A DNA stretch of 64,000 bases. Origin: Rhipicephalus microplus (Eukaryota > Arthropoda > Arachnida > Ixodida > Ixodidae). The DNA lies in the NCBI RefSeq assembly GCF_043290135.1, contig NC_134705.1:93699239-93763238 (forward strand), written 5' to 3'. The position numbers were made by a program, and so were the translations under genes. Every line of letters starts with the position of its first letter. Within the stretch, counting starts at the first letter, position 1. Shown here in pieces: positions 1-12,375 of this stretch. Under the pieces are notes generated by a model. The model saw only the letters and a program-made list of their open reading frames with translations, ran no database searches and was not told where the DNA came from.

Positions 1-138
1 GTGCGGGCATCCAGTGCCTCCGAGGAGGCAATGGATACGTCGGTACCCTTGGTGCCAAAAGAGCGGCGTGGCTCCTTGGATCGCGCCAAGAAAACAAAAA
101 AGCCGATAACAGGGCCTGGTGACGGCCCTGTTAAGTGA
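1..138 (+). pseudogene. LINE-1 ORF1 C-terminal end (gag-like), partial
   Basis: The first 45 codons of the window are open in frame 1 and end with TGA at 136-138. The peptide is lysine-rich and hydrophilic near its end, as is usual for the tail of a LINE ORF1 RNA-binding protein. It lies directly upstream of the endonuclease start at 203. No zinc knuckle is visible because the main body is off the window edge. The assignment rests on position and composition, so it is moderately sure. Confidence 0.5.
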
Positions 139-202
139 ACTCAAACTCCCTGTCTAAACAGCCACTCACTTTTCGTACACACAGCACTATTTTACATTCA
201 CC

Positions 203-3200
203 ATGAACACCCAAATTATACAATGGAACGTCAGGGGCCTTCTCAGAAACCTTGACGACATCCAAGAACTCTTACACGACCACTAACCAAAAGTGCTGTG
301 TGTACAAGAAACACACCTTAATTCAAAACACACAAATTTTCTTCGTAAATACGTTATTTTCCGAAAGGACCGTGTTGATGCCATGACATCATCCGGAGGT
401 GTTGCCATCATAGTTATTCAAGGAATTGCATGCACACTTACAACTCCAAACATCTCTTGAGGCAGTGGCTGTTCGAGCGGTTCTTTTTGATAAACTGATC
501 ACAATCTGCACTATTTACATTCCTCCTAGCTATCAGCTGCAAAAACGCGATTTTCACTCTCCAATTGATGAACTTCCAGAGCCTTATGTTCTATTTGGAG
601 ACTTTAATGCGCATAGCAGGCTATGGGGTGACTCTCGGTATGACGCGCGAGGTCGACTGATCGAACAGTTCCTTATCTCATCGAGCGCGTCTCTCCTAAA
701 TCGAAAAGAACCAACCTATTATAACGTCGCTAATAACACCTACTCCTCCATAGACCTGAGCATAGTATCTCCATCTCTTGTGCCTCTACTCCAGTCGAAA
801 GTCGCCAGTGATCTGTACGGAAGTGACCACTTCCCCGTAGTTTTGAGCACAACGACAGTAACTGAGTGTCCACCACGTGTTCCCAAGTGGCTTATAAACA
901 GAGCCGACTGGGAACAGTTTTATACTACCGCTTGTCTAGGTTGGAATGACATCTGTACTTTGAACATTGATGTTGCTGTGAACTACTTCACAGCGTTTTT
1001 GATTGATGCTGCAACAAAATGCATCCCACAAACAAATGGACACCCTGGAAAACGATGTGTGCCATGGTGGAACTCTGAATGCCGAAACGCGCGCAAACAG
1101 CAAAACAGAGCTTGGAGGCTGCTTCGGAACTCACCGACAGCCGAAAATCTTGAAACCTTCAAGAAAATAAAGTCTCAAGGCAGGAGAACGCGTCGGCAGG
1201 CCAGAAGAGAAAGCTGGCAGAAGTTTTTATCAGGGGTTAATTCATACACACTTGAGGAACATGGTTGGTAGGATAGCAGGAAAACAAATACACACACTTC
1301 CACTCGTAAACACTCAGGGTGATACCTTGGAAGATCAGGCAAAATTCCTCGGTGCACACTTCGAGCAGGTATCCAGCTCGTCCCACTATATTGATACTTT
1401 CCAAAAATACAGAACAAGAATAGAAAAGCAGAAACTCGAACACAAATCCACTAGATACGAGGCATATAACCAAGCTTTCAGTCTAGCTGAGCTCCGAACA
1501 TCTCTAAACTCCTGCAGTACTTCTGCCCCAGGTTCTGACCATGTGATGTATGAAATGTTAAAAAACCTACCAAACGAAACCCGAAAAACCTTACTTTGTT
1601 TGTACAATGCTATTTGGTCATCTGGCACTATTCCTACCTCCTGGAAAGAGGCTATTGTTATTCGCATTTTGAAAGAGGGCAAGGACCCTTCTTTACCCTC
1701 AAGTTATAGGCCTATAGCACTTACAAGCTGCTTGTGCAAAGTCTTCGAAAAAATGATAAACTGCCAACTTGTACATTTTTTTTTGAAACAAATAATTTGC
1801 TCGACCCATTTCAGTGCGGGTTTCGAGAAAGTAGATCCACCACAGACCACCTTGTTCATATCGAGGCACAGATCAGAGACGCCTTCGTCCATAAACAATA
1901 TTTTCTCTCTGTGGTCCTCGATATCGAAAGAGCTCATGATACAACATGGCGTTTCGGAGTTCTAAGAGACCTGTCCCACCTTGGTGTGCGCGGAAGAATG
2001 TTTCATATCATCGAAAGTTACCTGTCAAACCGGACATTCCGTGTCCGTCTGGGCAGTGTGATCTCTCAAACACTTGTCCAGGAAACAGGCGTGCCACAAG
2101 GTGGTGTGCTTAGTTGCACACTTTTTATTATAAAAATGAATTCTTTGCACTTGTCCATTCCCCGCAATATGTTCTATTGTACATATGTCGACGACGTTCA
2201 GCTTGGCTTCAAGTCATGCAACTTGGCCATGTGCGAGCGGCAGGTTCAGCTGGGTTTAAATAAGGTCTCCAAATGGCAGATGAAAACGGATTTCGACTTA
2301 ATCCACAAACAAGCACGTGTGTCTTGTTCTCTCGAAAGAGAGCAATGTACTCGGAACCTGACATTCGACTGAACGGGCAACGTCTGTCCGTCAAAGCCGA
2401 GCATAAATTCTTAGGCTTAATCTTGGACAACAAGTTGACCTTCATACCCCACATAAAGTATTTAAAAACAAAATGTTTAAGAGCCATGAATGTTATAAAA
2501 GTGTTGTCACGTACTACGTGGGGTAGTGACAGGAAATGCCTCATGAACCTGTATAGAAGCCTAATTCGCACCCGCTTAGATTATGGGGCCATTGTTTATC
2601 AGTCTGCGACTCAAAGTGCTTTGAAGATGCTGGATCCTGTGCACCATTCGGGCATCCGGCTTTCTACGGGTGCTTTTCGCACCAGCCCCATAGAAAGCCT
2701 TTACGTTGAGTCAAATGAGTGGTCACTTCATCTGCAAAGAACCTACATGTCCTTTGTATATTTGGTGAAAGCAGACAAGAGGCACCCCTCGTACTCTACT
2801 ATTAATGACTTGTCGAGCTCAATTCTTTTTCAAAACAGGCCTTCAATGAGACAGCCCTTCTCAGTTCGCCTGAAGGGTCTAGCTGAGGACACTGGAGTGT
2901 CACTCGAACACAGTTTATTGGCTCCTGTAGCATACCAGCCACCGTGGCAGTGGCAGACTATAGATTGCGATGTGTCTTTCCTAGAAGTTACTAAACATGC
3001 GCCTATTGCCCATATTCGAACATAATTTTTGGAACTTCAACCAAATACACACGTCCTGAGTTTTTTAGAGATGCCTCTAAGTCTAACTCCTCTGTGTCCT
3101 ACGCTGCTCTTGGCCCTTCCTTTTCGGATGCTGGCCCTCTGCATCCAGGCACAAGTATCTTCACAGCGGAAGCTTACGCGATACTTATGGCAGCTAAACA

Positions 3201-3903
3201 CATCAAACAATCACAAATACAAAAAGCAGTAATTTATACAGACCCCCTCAGTGTGGTAACGGCTCTGCACAGTCTTAAAAAACAAAAAAATCCTGTCCTC
3301 GTTTCACTGTACTCCATTTTATGCACACTCTACACACTCAACCGACATGTTGTTGTGTGCTGGTTGCCAGGGCACCGTGAGATTCAAGGCAACATGATGG
3401 CGGATCAGCTTGCTGCATCCGCCCACGAAAGCACCACCATTACACCTTTATCAATCCCGCCCCTTGATCTTAAGCCGTCTCTCAAACGAAAACTCAGGGA
3501 CTACTGGCAGAGCAAGTGGGATACACACACACAAAACAAACTACACGTTATCAAGCCACACCTTGGCCATTGGCCCCCAGTATCAAAATCACGTCACACA
3601 GAGGTAACATTAACGAGACTCAGGATAGGACACACATACACGACACACTCATATCTTTTCTCCGGTGGCGATCCACCATTGTGTGACAGATGTGGTGAAG
3701 CACTAACAGTTCTTCACATTTTAATTCAGTGCAAACAATTGGACACTCTAAGAAAACAACACTTTCCTTCACCCTACCGACAACATATACCTTTACACCC
3801 TGCAATGTTCGTCAGTAGGGAACCGCTTTTTAGTCACAAATCATTGTTAGCGTTTTTAAAAGAAAATCATAGCTTTCATGTCATATACCCGGGCATACCG
3901 TAG
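203..3903 (+). pseudogene. LINE-1 ORF2: endonuclease, reverse transcriptase, RNase H (broken)
   Basis: The ORF2 polyprotein nicks the target and copies the element RNA at the nick. ATG at 203 opens an APE-type endonuclease (IIQWNVRGL), but TAA at 284-286 interrupts it and a frame change follows near 435. The endonuclease continues in 426-1271 with GDFNAHSRLWG and SDHFPVV. RT starts in 1252-1965 (SYRPIALTSCLCKVFEK), changes frame into 1734-2372 with GVPQGGVLS and YVDD at 2184-2195, and changes again into 2273-3025. After a break near 3025, RNase H in the frame of 3094-3903 keeps all its acidic positions (FRDAS, FTAEAYA, YTDPLS, MADQLA). A Cys/His motif (CDRCGEALTVLHILIQC) closes the protein. 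Breaks are spread along the length, as expected for neutral decay. Confidence 0.88.
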
Positions 3904-4285
3904 CACGACCTCTCCAGAGAGGTTTTCGCTGCGGTGGCTACACAATAAAGCACTTGCCTCACGGCCCTTGGACGCAATGGCATGAACGAGTGAGGCACTT
4001 GTGCTCATGCCATACATGTCCAACATCGTTTTTATTATCATTATCTTTTGCTATCTATTCGCACCACACACACCTTTCACGGCATGGTCATGATTTTATT
4101 AATTGTATGTTTTTACCCGCTTTACTGCGAGGAATTTTATGGCCCTTATACAGCCGCTAATCACAATCATTGTCCACATTCCTGTCTCATTAACTGGCGC
4201 TCTTTGGCCATCATATGGCCCTTGCGCCAAAGAACACCATATATCATCATCATTTTGTTGTGACCGCTCACGGAGGATCTACGGG
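3904..4285 (+). other. LINE-1 3' UTR
   Basis: This is A/T-rich sequence after the ORF2 stop, with AATAAA at about 3942-3947. It ends in short ATC repeats next to a (TA)n tract. No coding signal is visible. The repetitive trinucleotide tail is a common 3' end for LINEs that prime reverse transcription on simple repeats. Confidence 0.5.
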
Positions 4286-4286
4286 A

Positions 4287-4351
<65 letters not shown>
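4287..4351. repeat. (TA)n microsatellite, target of element A
   Basis: About 65 bp of TA dinucleotides with small interruptions (an AC near 4313 and a TT near 4344). The left end of Gypsy element A abuts it directly. Its last four bases, ATAT (4348-4351), match the four bases beyond the other end of A. Confidence 0.95.
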
Positions 4352-4530
4352 TGAAAAAGGGTTTATTGGCGACTGTTGCGACGGTGGTCCCACGACGAAA
4401 CACGATCGGACAAGAGCAACGGTCAAGCAGATGCCGGCGATGATCAGCACGAGCCGAGCGAGCGAAGCCCAGCACCCAGTACCCAAGCGGTGGCGATGTT
4501 GCTTGCAAACATTGCGTTTTCTTCTTCACA
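4352..4530 (-). repeat. Element A 3' LTR
   Basis: This is the 179-bp copy at the downstream end of A, beginning TG and ending CA on the minus strand. It carries CAATAAACCC, a likely polyadenylation signal, close to its 3' end. The G-rich stretch just upstream (plus-strand 4531-4545, GGCGGGGGC on the minus strand) is the likely polypurine tract. Confidence 0.93.
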
Positions 4531-4565
4531 ATTTGCCCCCGCCAAAAAAGAGCCATCCTGGCGAC

Positions 4566-7500
4566 CTAAGAGTCTGGAGGCAGAGGGCTATGATATGGCT
4601 TAAGGCGGGCGACGTGGAAGATATCACGTCCATGCCGGCGCATGTCGTCAGATGGGGAAAGTGGCTCGATGAGAAAATTCACCGGCGAGGTTTGCTCCAA
4701 AACGCGGTATGGGCCCTCGTACTTTGGAACGAGTTTTGAGGAAATGCCGGGGGTTTGGTAAGGAACAGCCAGCCATACAAGTGATCCCGGGGAATAGCTG
4801 GGGCTTTGTGAAGAGTCAGCGTTGTTTTCTTTCTGGCGCTGTTGTTCTTGTGACGTAAAGGTGCGTGCGAGTTCACGGCACTCATCCGCATTTCGGGCAG
4901 CTTCGGACACAGATGGGCATTCGGATGCGTCAGGACGGTATGGAAGGAGAGTGTCGATGGTGTGAGATGGTTCGCGTCCGTAAAGAAGAAAGAAAGGTGA
5001 AAATCCAGTGGTAGACTGTGTCGCGGTGTTATATGCGAACGTGATGAATGGAAGAATGCGATCCCAGTTAGTATGATTGGATGTCACATACATGGCGAGC
5101 ATATCGCCAAGGGTGCGGTTAAATCTTTCCGTGAGCCCGTTAGTCTGAGGGTGGTATGCCGTGGTCTTGCGATGAACAACATGGCATTCAGAAAGCAGAG
5201 ACGTGACGACTTCTGATAGGGAGGCTCGACCTCGGTCGCTTAGTAGTTCTCGAGGTGCACCATGTCGTAGTATGAAGCGATGAAGGATGAAGGATGCTAC
5301 GTCTCGCGCAGTGGCACTTGGAAGGGCGGCGGTCTCAGCGTAGCGTGTTAAATGGTCCACAGCGACTATGATCCACCGATTTTCATCTGACGTTGTCGGT
5401 AGAGGGCCATAGAGATCGGTTCCGATCCGATAGAAAGGTTTGGCAGGGTACGGAAGCGGTTGAAGCGCACCGGACGAGTGGAAAGGCGGTGATTTGTGGC
5501 GTTGACAGTCAGGACAGCCCATAACGAATTTTCGCACGAAATTATACATTCCGCGCCAGTAGAAGCAATGGCGAATGCGTTCGTAAGTTTTGAAAACTCC
5601 GGCATGACAACATTGGGGATCGTCGTGAAAGGAGGCGCAGATTTGTGATCGCAAGCTGCGCGGGACAACCAAGAGCCACTTACGACCTTCGGGGGCGTAG
5701 TTGCGTCGGTGTACCAGCCGATCACGAATGGCGAAATGTGCAGCTTGACGTCGGAGAGATCGTGGTACCGCAGTGGTTGACGATCCAGAGAGACAGTTAA
5801 AAAGGGAAGCGATCCACGGGTCCTTTTGTTGTTCACTGGTAAAGGAGTCGAGGTCGAGAGATGCGACGGAGTTGGTACCAGTGGTTCCGCAGGCCGAGTC
5901 GGGAGGTAAAGGCGAACGCGACAGGGCGTCGGCGTCAGAATGCTTGCGTCCGCTGCGATAGATGACACGAATGTCGTACTCCTGGATTTGCAGTGCCCAC
6001 CGAGCTAGGCGGCCAGAAGGATCTTTCAATGTGGCAAGCCAACAAAGTGCATGGTGGTCCGTTACGAAGTCGAATGGGCGACCATACAAATAAGGGCGGA
6101 ACTTGCAAAGCACCCACACTAGCGCTAAGCACTCTTTTTCAGTGACGCTGTAATTGGCCTCAGCTTTAGTAAGTGTGCGACTCGCATAAGCGACGACGTA
6201 TTCGGAGTAGCCCGGCTTGCGTTGGGCGAGGACGGCGCCTAGACCAACCCCACTAGCGTATGTGTGAACTTCCGTTGCAGCTGTTGGGTCGAAATGCCGA
6301 AGAATTGGAGGAGATGTTAGCAGACTACAGAGCGTCGCAAACGCGACGTCGCAGTCAGAAGACCAGAATGAAAGGTCTGCATCACCGCGTAGGAGGTTGG
6401 TAAGTGGTGACATGATCGACGCAAAATTTCGCACGAAGCGCCGGAAGTACGAGCATAGTCCGACAAAACTGCGTAATTCTTTCAGTGTAGTAGGTTTCGG
6501 GAGCTCAGCGACTGCTCGCAATTTTGCAGGGTCGGGTCGAACACCATGCTTGAACACGATGTTCCCTAAGATGGACAGCTCTCGCGCAGTGAAGCGGCAC
6601 TTTTTAAGGTTCAGTTGGAGCCCAGCGTTGGTTAAACACGTCAGAACCAGTTGGAGCCGAAGCAGATGTGTAGGAAAATTGGGAGAGAAAACGACTATAT
6701 CGTCGAGGTAGCATAGACACACAGACCACTTCAGTCCACGCAGTGTGTTGTCCATGAGTCGTTCAAACGTGGCAGGAGCATTACAAAGACCAAATGACAT
6801 TATGTTAAATTCGTACAGGCCATCTGGTGTAATGAACGCAGTTTTCTGGCGATCAGCTTCTGCCATAGGAACCTTCCAGTATCCAGATCGTAAGTCTAAG
6901 GAGGAGAAGAATTCGGCTCCTTGGAGGCTGTCAAGGGCGTCGTCGATGCGCGGTAGTGGATAGACGTCTTTCCGCGTCACCTTGTTTAATCGCCGGTAGT
7001 CGACGCAAAAGCGAATCGATCCATCCTTCTTTCAAACTAGAACGACAGGAGAAGCCCAAGGACTGTGCGATGGTTGAATAACGCGACGGCGTAGCATCTC
7101 TTCGACCTGGTCGTTGATGACGTGACGTTCTGCAGCAGAGACACGGTACGGTCTTTGACGCAATGGCTGGTGTGAACCGGTGTCAATGTAGTGGTGCACT
7201 GCGGAAGTCCGACCCAATTGCGGCTGAGAAACGTCGAATGAATTCGCGAAGTGCTGGAGGAGATTAAGAAGCTCGGCGCGTTCATGGGCACTTAAGGTGT
7301 CGGCGATGGAACTCGAGAAGGTGTCACTCGATGAGCTCTGTGGGCATTCCAGTGGGGAAAGGGCATGAAGTTTGGTCAAGGCGCTACTGCACGATTCGTC
7401 TGGCATGTTAAGGAATAAAGAGGAATCGAGGTACTCCGCTCGACCAAGACATTCGCCGGCAAGTAGCGTAAGCGGTGCAGAAAGGGGGTTGTGGACGAAA

Positions 7501-8127
7501 ATATTGCTTCGGCCCGCAGTGACGTCGAGTGTAGCGAAAGGCAACGAAACGGCTCTGCGGCTCATGAAAATGTCGGAAGGTGTAAACATTACTGTAGCGT
7601 CGTTATGATCATCGCAGCAAACAGGGACAACGGCAAGAGAGGCTGGCGGAATTTCAGTGTCTTCACGCACGGCGAGTTTTGGGGGCCGCTCAAGAGTTTC
7701 GTGCAAAGGTTCGTCAGACAGGTGCGAAAATTGAAATTCAGCGCGTGCGCAGTCAATGACGGCATGATGATGTGACAGGAAGTCCCACCCGAGGATAACG
7801 TCATGCGAGCACACCGAAAGGACGATGAACTCGACAACGTACATAGAGCCTTGGATGAAAATGCGGGCTGTACAGGTGCCGAGAGGTTGAACTGGTTGTG
7901 CGCTAGCCGTAGGAAGCGATAGTCCAGAGAGCGGCGTGGTCACTTTGCGTAGGAAGCGGCAGAGCTGGGCGGCTATAACAGAAACGGCAGCACCTGTGTC
8001 GATGAGGGGAAAGGTAGAAACACCATCGACAGATATAGCGACGACGTTAGCAGGTGAAGGGCGAGGACTTGGGCATTTCGATGACGGCGCAGTTCTTGCC
8101 TCTGGAACTGCAGCGTTCAGTTTTCCC
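4566..8127 (-). pseudogene. Element A pol: protease, RT, RNase H, integrase (two lesions)
   Basis: Pol lies in the -1 frame from gag and overlaps the gag end. Protease has LIDTGAAVSV (DTG codons 8000-7992). The RT region is cut by one in-frame TGA at 7034-7032, where relatives read VLVAKKDG or VLVRKKDG. The rest is open from 6980 to 4566. RT keeps YLDD at 6710-6699. RNase H reads EVHTYASG where relatives have EVHTDASG, so the first catalytic Asp is Tyr (codon 6260-6258). Integrase has a zinc-binding HHCC region and D, D35E residues near 5417, 5237 and 5129. The C-terminus has GPYRV (GPY/F module) and no chromodomain. One nonsense codon and one catalytic substitution would abolish function. 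Confidence 0.93.
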
Positions 8128-9379
8128 GGTTGGAGGAAGCAGGTCGGGGACGCATTGGGGACAGAGATCGCCTGCGAGGAGACGGCGAGCTGGTAGAGTG
8201 AGTCGGAGCTGGGGGCCGGGGTGACTGAGACTCGGGAAGATTAGTGTAGCCATACTGCGGTGAAGGATAGGGAGCAGGTAGGTACGTGGGCTGCGGGTCA
8301 TACGGTAACGGCCAAGTAGTGTTGTGTTGCGATTGGAAGCGACGACGACAATATCGTGCCACGTGTCCTGGAGTACCGCAGGCGTAGCAGATCGGTCGAT
8401 TGTCAGCAGTGCGCCAGGAATTGCTGACTCGCGGTGCGGCCCAAGGTGTCGAAAGAGAGGTAGAGTGGGGAGCAACTGCAGGCATGGGTGGCAAAAGCTG
8501 CTGGCGAGGTCTGCTGCGTACCACCTGGGCATAGGTAAGAGGCGCGGCCACGGGCTGCAAAGCCGGCGCATGGGGAACAGGCATGGCCACAGGCTGCTGG
8601 TGGGCAGCGACGGGAACAGCCTGAGCTACCTCTTCGGCAATAACGTCGCGGAGTGGGGAGGCCAGACGAGAGGAAGGCGGCTGCTGCGTGAAGGGAATCA
8701 ACGACAGCTGCCGAGCTACTTCTTCACGCACAAAGTCTTTGATCTATTGCAGGGTTGTTGAGTAATCAGGAACAGAAATAAGACTTGATAGTGAGTCAGC
8801 GTGTGAGGAAAATGGCCGAGTCAGGGCGCGCTGCTTCCTCAACTCGTCGAAGCTATGACATAACGTCACAAGTTCCGCAACGGTGGCAGGATTGCGCGCC
8901 AGGAGCATCTGAAATGCGCCGTCATTTATCCCTTTGAGGATGTGTTGAATCTTCTCCGACTCGAGCATGGTGTTGTTCACGCGGTTGCAAAGACCAATAA
9001 TGTCTTCGATATAACTGGTGAACGATTCAGATGGCTTCTGTGCGCGAGTCCGCAAGCGTTGTTCGGCTCTGGACTTGCGGACAGCGGGTCGGCCGAAAAC
9101 GTCAGCAGACGACGTTTTGAAGATGGACCACGTCGTAATGTCATTTTTGTGGTTGTTATACCACATTTCGGCCACGTCAGTGAGATAAAAGATGACGTTA
9201 GTCAGTTTGTCCGCGTCATCCCACTTGTTGTTCGCGCTCACCAGTTCGTAGTTAGCGAACCAGTCTTCCACGTCGGTCTCATCAGCTCCGCTAAAGACTT
9301 TGGGCTCTCGCAAACGAAGAGCGCCGGGGTTGCTGGGGGATGGAGTGGAAGAGCCAGGTTGCGCGTTGTTGGTAGCCAT
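8117..9379 (-). pseudogene. Element A gag (one nonsense codon)
   Basis: ATG at 9379-9377 opens a capsid-like frame. The retrotransposon gag domain holds FSGADETDVEDWF near its start and SFTSYIEDIIGLC in the middle. TAG at 8746-8744 interrupts it, and the same frame continues after the stop with IKDFVREEVARQLSLIPF, which matches element C gag. The second part has a single CCHC zinc knuckle (CYACGTPGHVARYC) and an RS/SP-rich basic tail ending SNREN-stop. In C the matching site is a sense codon, so this looks like a simple nonsense mutation and not programmed readthrough. The stop TGA at 8119-8117 sits at the -1 frameshift site into pol. Confidence 0.9.
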
Positions 9380-9458
9380 GATGGTAGGTGGCGTTCGGTT
9401 GCGCAGCTCCAGGTTTAGGCCACGGCGAATGGCAGCACCCAGGTTCAGGCGACGGGGA

Positions 9459-9476
9459 TGTCAGCACCCTCCACCA
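9459..9476 (-). promoter_or_regulatory. Element A primer-binding site
   Basis: Two bases inside the 5' LTR the minus strand reads TGGTGGAGGGTGCTGA. It begins TGG, as needed to pair with a tRNA CCA end. The same start (TGGTGGA) occurs at this position in B, C, E and F, so it is the minus-strand primer site of this lineage. The tRNA was not identified. Confidence 0.75.
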
Positions 9477-9478
9477 AT

Positions 9479-9654
9479 TGAAAAAGGGTTTATTGGCGAC
9501 TGTTGCGACGGTGGTCCTACGACGAAACACGATCGGACAAGAGCAACGGTCAAGCAGATGCCGGCAATGATCAGCACGAGCCGAGCGAGCGAAGCCCAGC
9601 ACCCAGTACCCAAGCGGTGGCGATTTTGCTTGCAAACAATGCGTTTTCTTCTTC

Positions 9655-9657
<3 letters not shown>
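9479..9657 (-). repeat. Element A 5' LTR
   Basis: A 179-bp LTR, about four substitutions from the copy at 4352-4530 and the same length. It starts TGTGAAGAAG and ends TTTTTCA on the minus strand. Confidence 0.93.

Positions 9658-9713
<56 letters not shown>
9658..9713. repeat. (TA)n microsatellite
   Basis: About 56 bp of perfect TA repeats directly next to the 5' LTR of A. With 4287-4351 it shows that A split one longer TA tract. About 74 bp of non-repetitive sequence (9714-9787) lies between it and element B. Confidence 0.95.
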
Positions 9714-9716
<3 letters not shown>

Positions 9717-9787
9717 AACGCATACATATACAATGCATGACATCGGCGCTGACGCCGGCGGCGAAATTAAGCCGAGAGTGTCCATAT

Positions 9788-9955
9788 TGTCACGTGATCA
9801 CAGAAGGACCACAACGTCTGTTCACAGGAGCAGCACTGGACGTCGAGCCGAACCGAACGTTAGAGCACGAGCACACACCAACCGTCCTCTTCTTCTTTCA
9901 CACCATGGCACATACTCGCATTGGCATGGCTAAACCTCGTTCCATGCCTGTGGCA
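9788..9955 (-). repeat. Element B 3' LTR
   Basis: 168 bp, TG...CA bounded on the minus strand. Pol ends about 100 bp upstream. The minus-strand sequence just before it is GAAGGGGGGGTAA (plus 9956-9968), a likely polypurine tract. Confidence 0.93.
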
Positions 9956-12347
9956 TTACCCCCCCTTCGAAAAAAAAGTACCACCCCGATGACCAATGCC
10001 GATGAAAAGTTAAAGTAGTGGCGTACACGCACAAAGACGCGTGAAGAAGCAGTGTCAGGTGGCTCGGCGGTAGTGTGGCTTCATCCGTGACACATGAACA
10101 ATGTCGGGCTGCTGGGAACATCGAGATCGCTGAGCTGTGTCTTCAAGCAGAATTTCGTAGTTGACATCTGTGACGCGCCGTAGTACTCTATAGGGACCGA
10201 AGTAGCCGTGAACTAACTTTTCCGAGTGGCCCCTTTTGCGAACGGGGATCCACAGCCAGACCAGATCACCGGGTTGGTAAATGACATGGCGATGACGAGA
10301 GTTGTACCTCTGCGAGTCGATTCGTTGTTTTCGGATCCGCTTGAGTGCAAGCTGGCGGGCCGCGTCGGCGAGCCGGAGAAAGTCGTTCGCATCAGTAGTA
10401 ATATTGGTCGTGTCAGGCAAGAGCATGACATCAAGCATCGTAATTGCTTCTCGGCCGTGAAGCAACCGGAATGGAGTGAAACCCGTAATCTCTTGAACCG
10501 CAGTGTTGTAAGCGAACGTTACGTATGGCAAAATTGCATCCCAGCTCTTGTGATTACGGTCGACGTACATAGATAGCATGTCAGCGAGTGTCTTGTTTAA
10601 TCGCTCCGTCAGACCGTTGGTTTGTGTATGGTATGCGGTTGTTTTGCGATGAGCTGTTCCACTAGGTCTCGTGACGTCTTGCATCAATTGGGCTGTAAAG
10701 GCTGTTCCACGGTCAGTGATAAGAACTGTTGGCGCTCCATGGCGGAGGACGATGTTGCTGATAAAAAAATACGCAACCTCATTGGCGGTGCCTCGTTGTA
10801 GGGCTTTCGTTTCGCAGTACCTCGTTAAATAGTCAGTAGCGACTACGATCCAGCGGTTGCCATCATGTGACTTCGGGAAGGGCCCAAGCAAGTCCATGCC
10901 GATTCGTTCAAACGGTTGTGACGGGGGTGCAACAGGCTGTAATAAACCAGCAGGGTGCACAGGTGGGGCTTTACGGCGCTGGCAATGATTGCATGTTTTA
11001 ACGTAATGCTTGACATCCTGGGTGAGCTTTGGCCAGTAGTAGCGAGTCCGAATCCGGGCAAGGGTACGTGCGAATCCTAGGTGGCCGGAGGAAGGCTCGT
11101 CGTGGCAGGCAGATAAAATGTCAGCACGTAGCCCTGGTGGAACGACGAGGAGGTACTCAGTCGCATAAGGTTCGAAGTTCTTTTTGTAGACGATGTCGTT
11201 GCGGAGACAAAATGACCCTGAACGTGCAAATGCTGATGGTGGACTCGAGCTGCGACCTTGAAGGTATTTGATAAGTTGTTGGATCTCTGAATCATTCCAC
11301 TGTTGTTGGGCCAAGTCAGATTAACTGACTGCACAAAGAAAATGGCCATCGGTATCATCGTTCCTCGATGTCGTCGTGAGGGGTGCGCGCGAAAGGCAAT
11401 CAGCATCAGTGTGCCTGCGGCCCGACTTGTAGACGACTGTAACCTCAAATTCTTGAAGGCGTAAGCTCCACCTCGCGATGCGCCCTGAAGGGTCCTTGAG
11501 ATTGGCCAGCCAACAGAGGGCATGATGGTCCGTAACTACTCTGAATGGACGGCCATACAGATACGGTCGGAACTTTGTTATCGCCCAAATAACAGCAAGA
11601 CATTCCTTCTCCGTGGTCAAGTAGTTAGTTTCTGCAGATGACAAAATGCGGCTAGCATAAGCGATGGGACGTTCAGCGCCGTCTTGCCACTGGACGAGTA
11701 CTGCACCAAGACCGATGTTGCTTGCGTCAGTGTGAAGTTCGGTGGTGGCATCTTCATCAAAGTGCCCTAGTAAGGGTTCACTCTGAAGGCACTGCTGAAG
11801 CTGGGAAAAAGCGGCTCTCTGCTCTGGACCCCACACAAAAGGAGTATCCTCCTTCGTTAAACGGGTAAGCGGTTCAGCGATGTTGGCAAAGCTCTGGACA
11901 AAGCGCCTGTAGTAGGCGCAGAGACCCAAAAACCGGCGCAAATCCCGTTTGTTCGAAGGTGGAGGAAATGCAGCAACAGCCATGGTCTTTTCTGGGTCTG
12001 GTCTAATGCCATCGTGACTGATAATGTGGCCGAGGAACTTTAGTTCTTCGTAGCCGAAATGACACTTCTCCGGTTTTAGAGATAGGCCTGCGGATCGAAT
12101 AGCGACGAAGACGGAATGAAGTCGTTGTAAATGTTGCTCAAATGTTTTGGAAAAAACAACGACGTCGTCTAAATACACAAGGCAGGATTCCCACTTCAGA
12201 CCGGACAGGATGGTGTCCATCATCCTTTGGAACGTTGCCGGTGCAGAGCACAATCCAAATGGTAACACTTTGAATTCGTAGAGGCCATCGGGAGTTATGA
12301 ATGCTGTTTTTTCCCTGTCACGTTCATCGACCTCGATCTGCCAGTAG

Positions 12348-12375
12348 CCGCTGCGTAAATTCCGCTGCGTAAGTT
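12348..12375. repeat. 14-bp tandem duplication inside element B RT
   Basis: CCGCTGCGTAAATT (12348-12361) is followed directly by CCGCTGCGTAAGTT (12362-12375). Other elements here read NLRSGYW or DLRSGYW at this point. The extra 14 bases put RT out of frame after NLRSG. It looks like a slippage event. Confidence 0.9.

Larger units (their letters stand above)
1..4285 (+). mobile_element. LINE-1: decayed non-LTR retrotransposon (EN-RT-RNase H)
   Basis: The element contains the end of ORF1, an ORF2 with endonuclease, reverse transcriptase, RNase H and C-terminal zinc-finger regions, and an A/T-rich 3' UTR that ends near short ATC repeats (about 4240-4256). The order EN, RT, RNase H places it in the I/LOA/R1-like group of LINEs; the exact clade is uncertain. 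The 5' end lies outside the window. The 3' boundary is approximate because it runs into a (TA)n tract. At least four frame breaks and one early nonsense codon make it an inactive copy. Confidence 0.85.
4352..9657 (-). mobile_element. Gypsy element A (Ty3/Gypsy LTR retrotransposon)
   Basis: A 5.3-kb element on the minus strand has two 179-bp LTRs, gag and pol, and no env-like frame between pol and the 3' LTR. It sits inside a (TA)n microsatellite with a 4-bp ATAT target duplication (4348-4351 and 9658-9661), which is weak evidence in a TA tract. Gag has one nonsense codon, pol has one nonsense codon, and RNase H has lost a catalytic aspartate. The LTRs differ at about four positions. Its closest relative in the window is element C: the gag and pol frames are alike throughout. 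Confidence 0.95.

Noticed and set aside
4262..4354. Open frames rich in Ile-Tyr at the (TA)n tracts (also near 9660, 48420, 53650 and 59000)
   Set aside because: They are translations of TA repeats, not genes.
8744..8746. Programmed stop-codon readthrough in element A gag
   Set aside because: The close relative C has a sense codon at this place and the pol junction lies further on, so a nonsense mutation is more likely.
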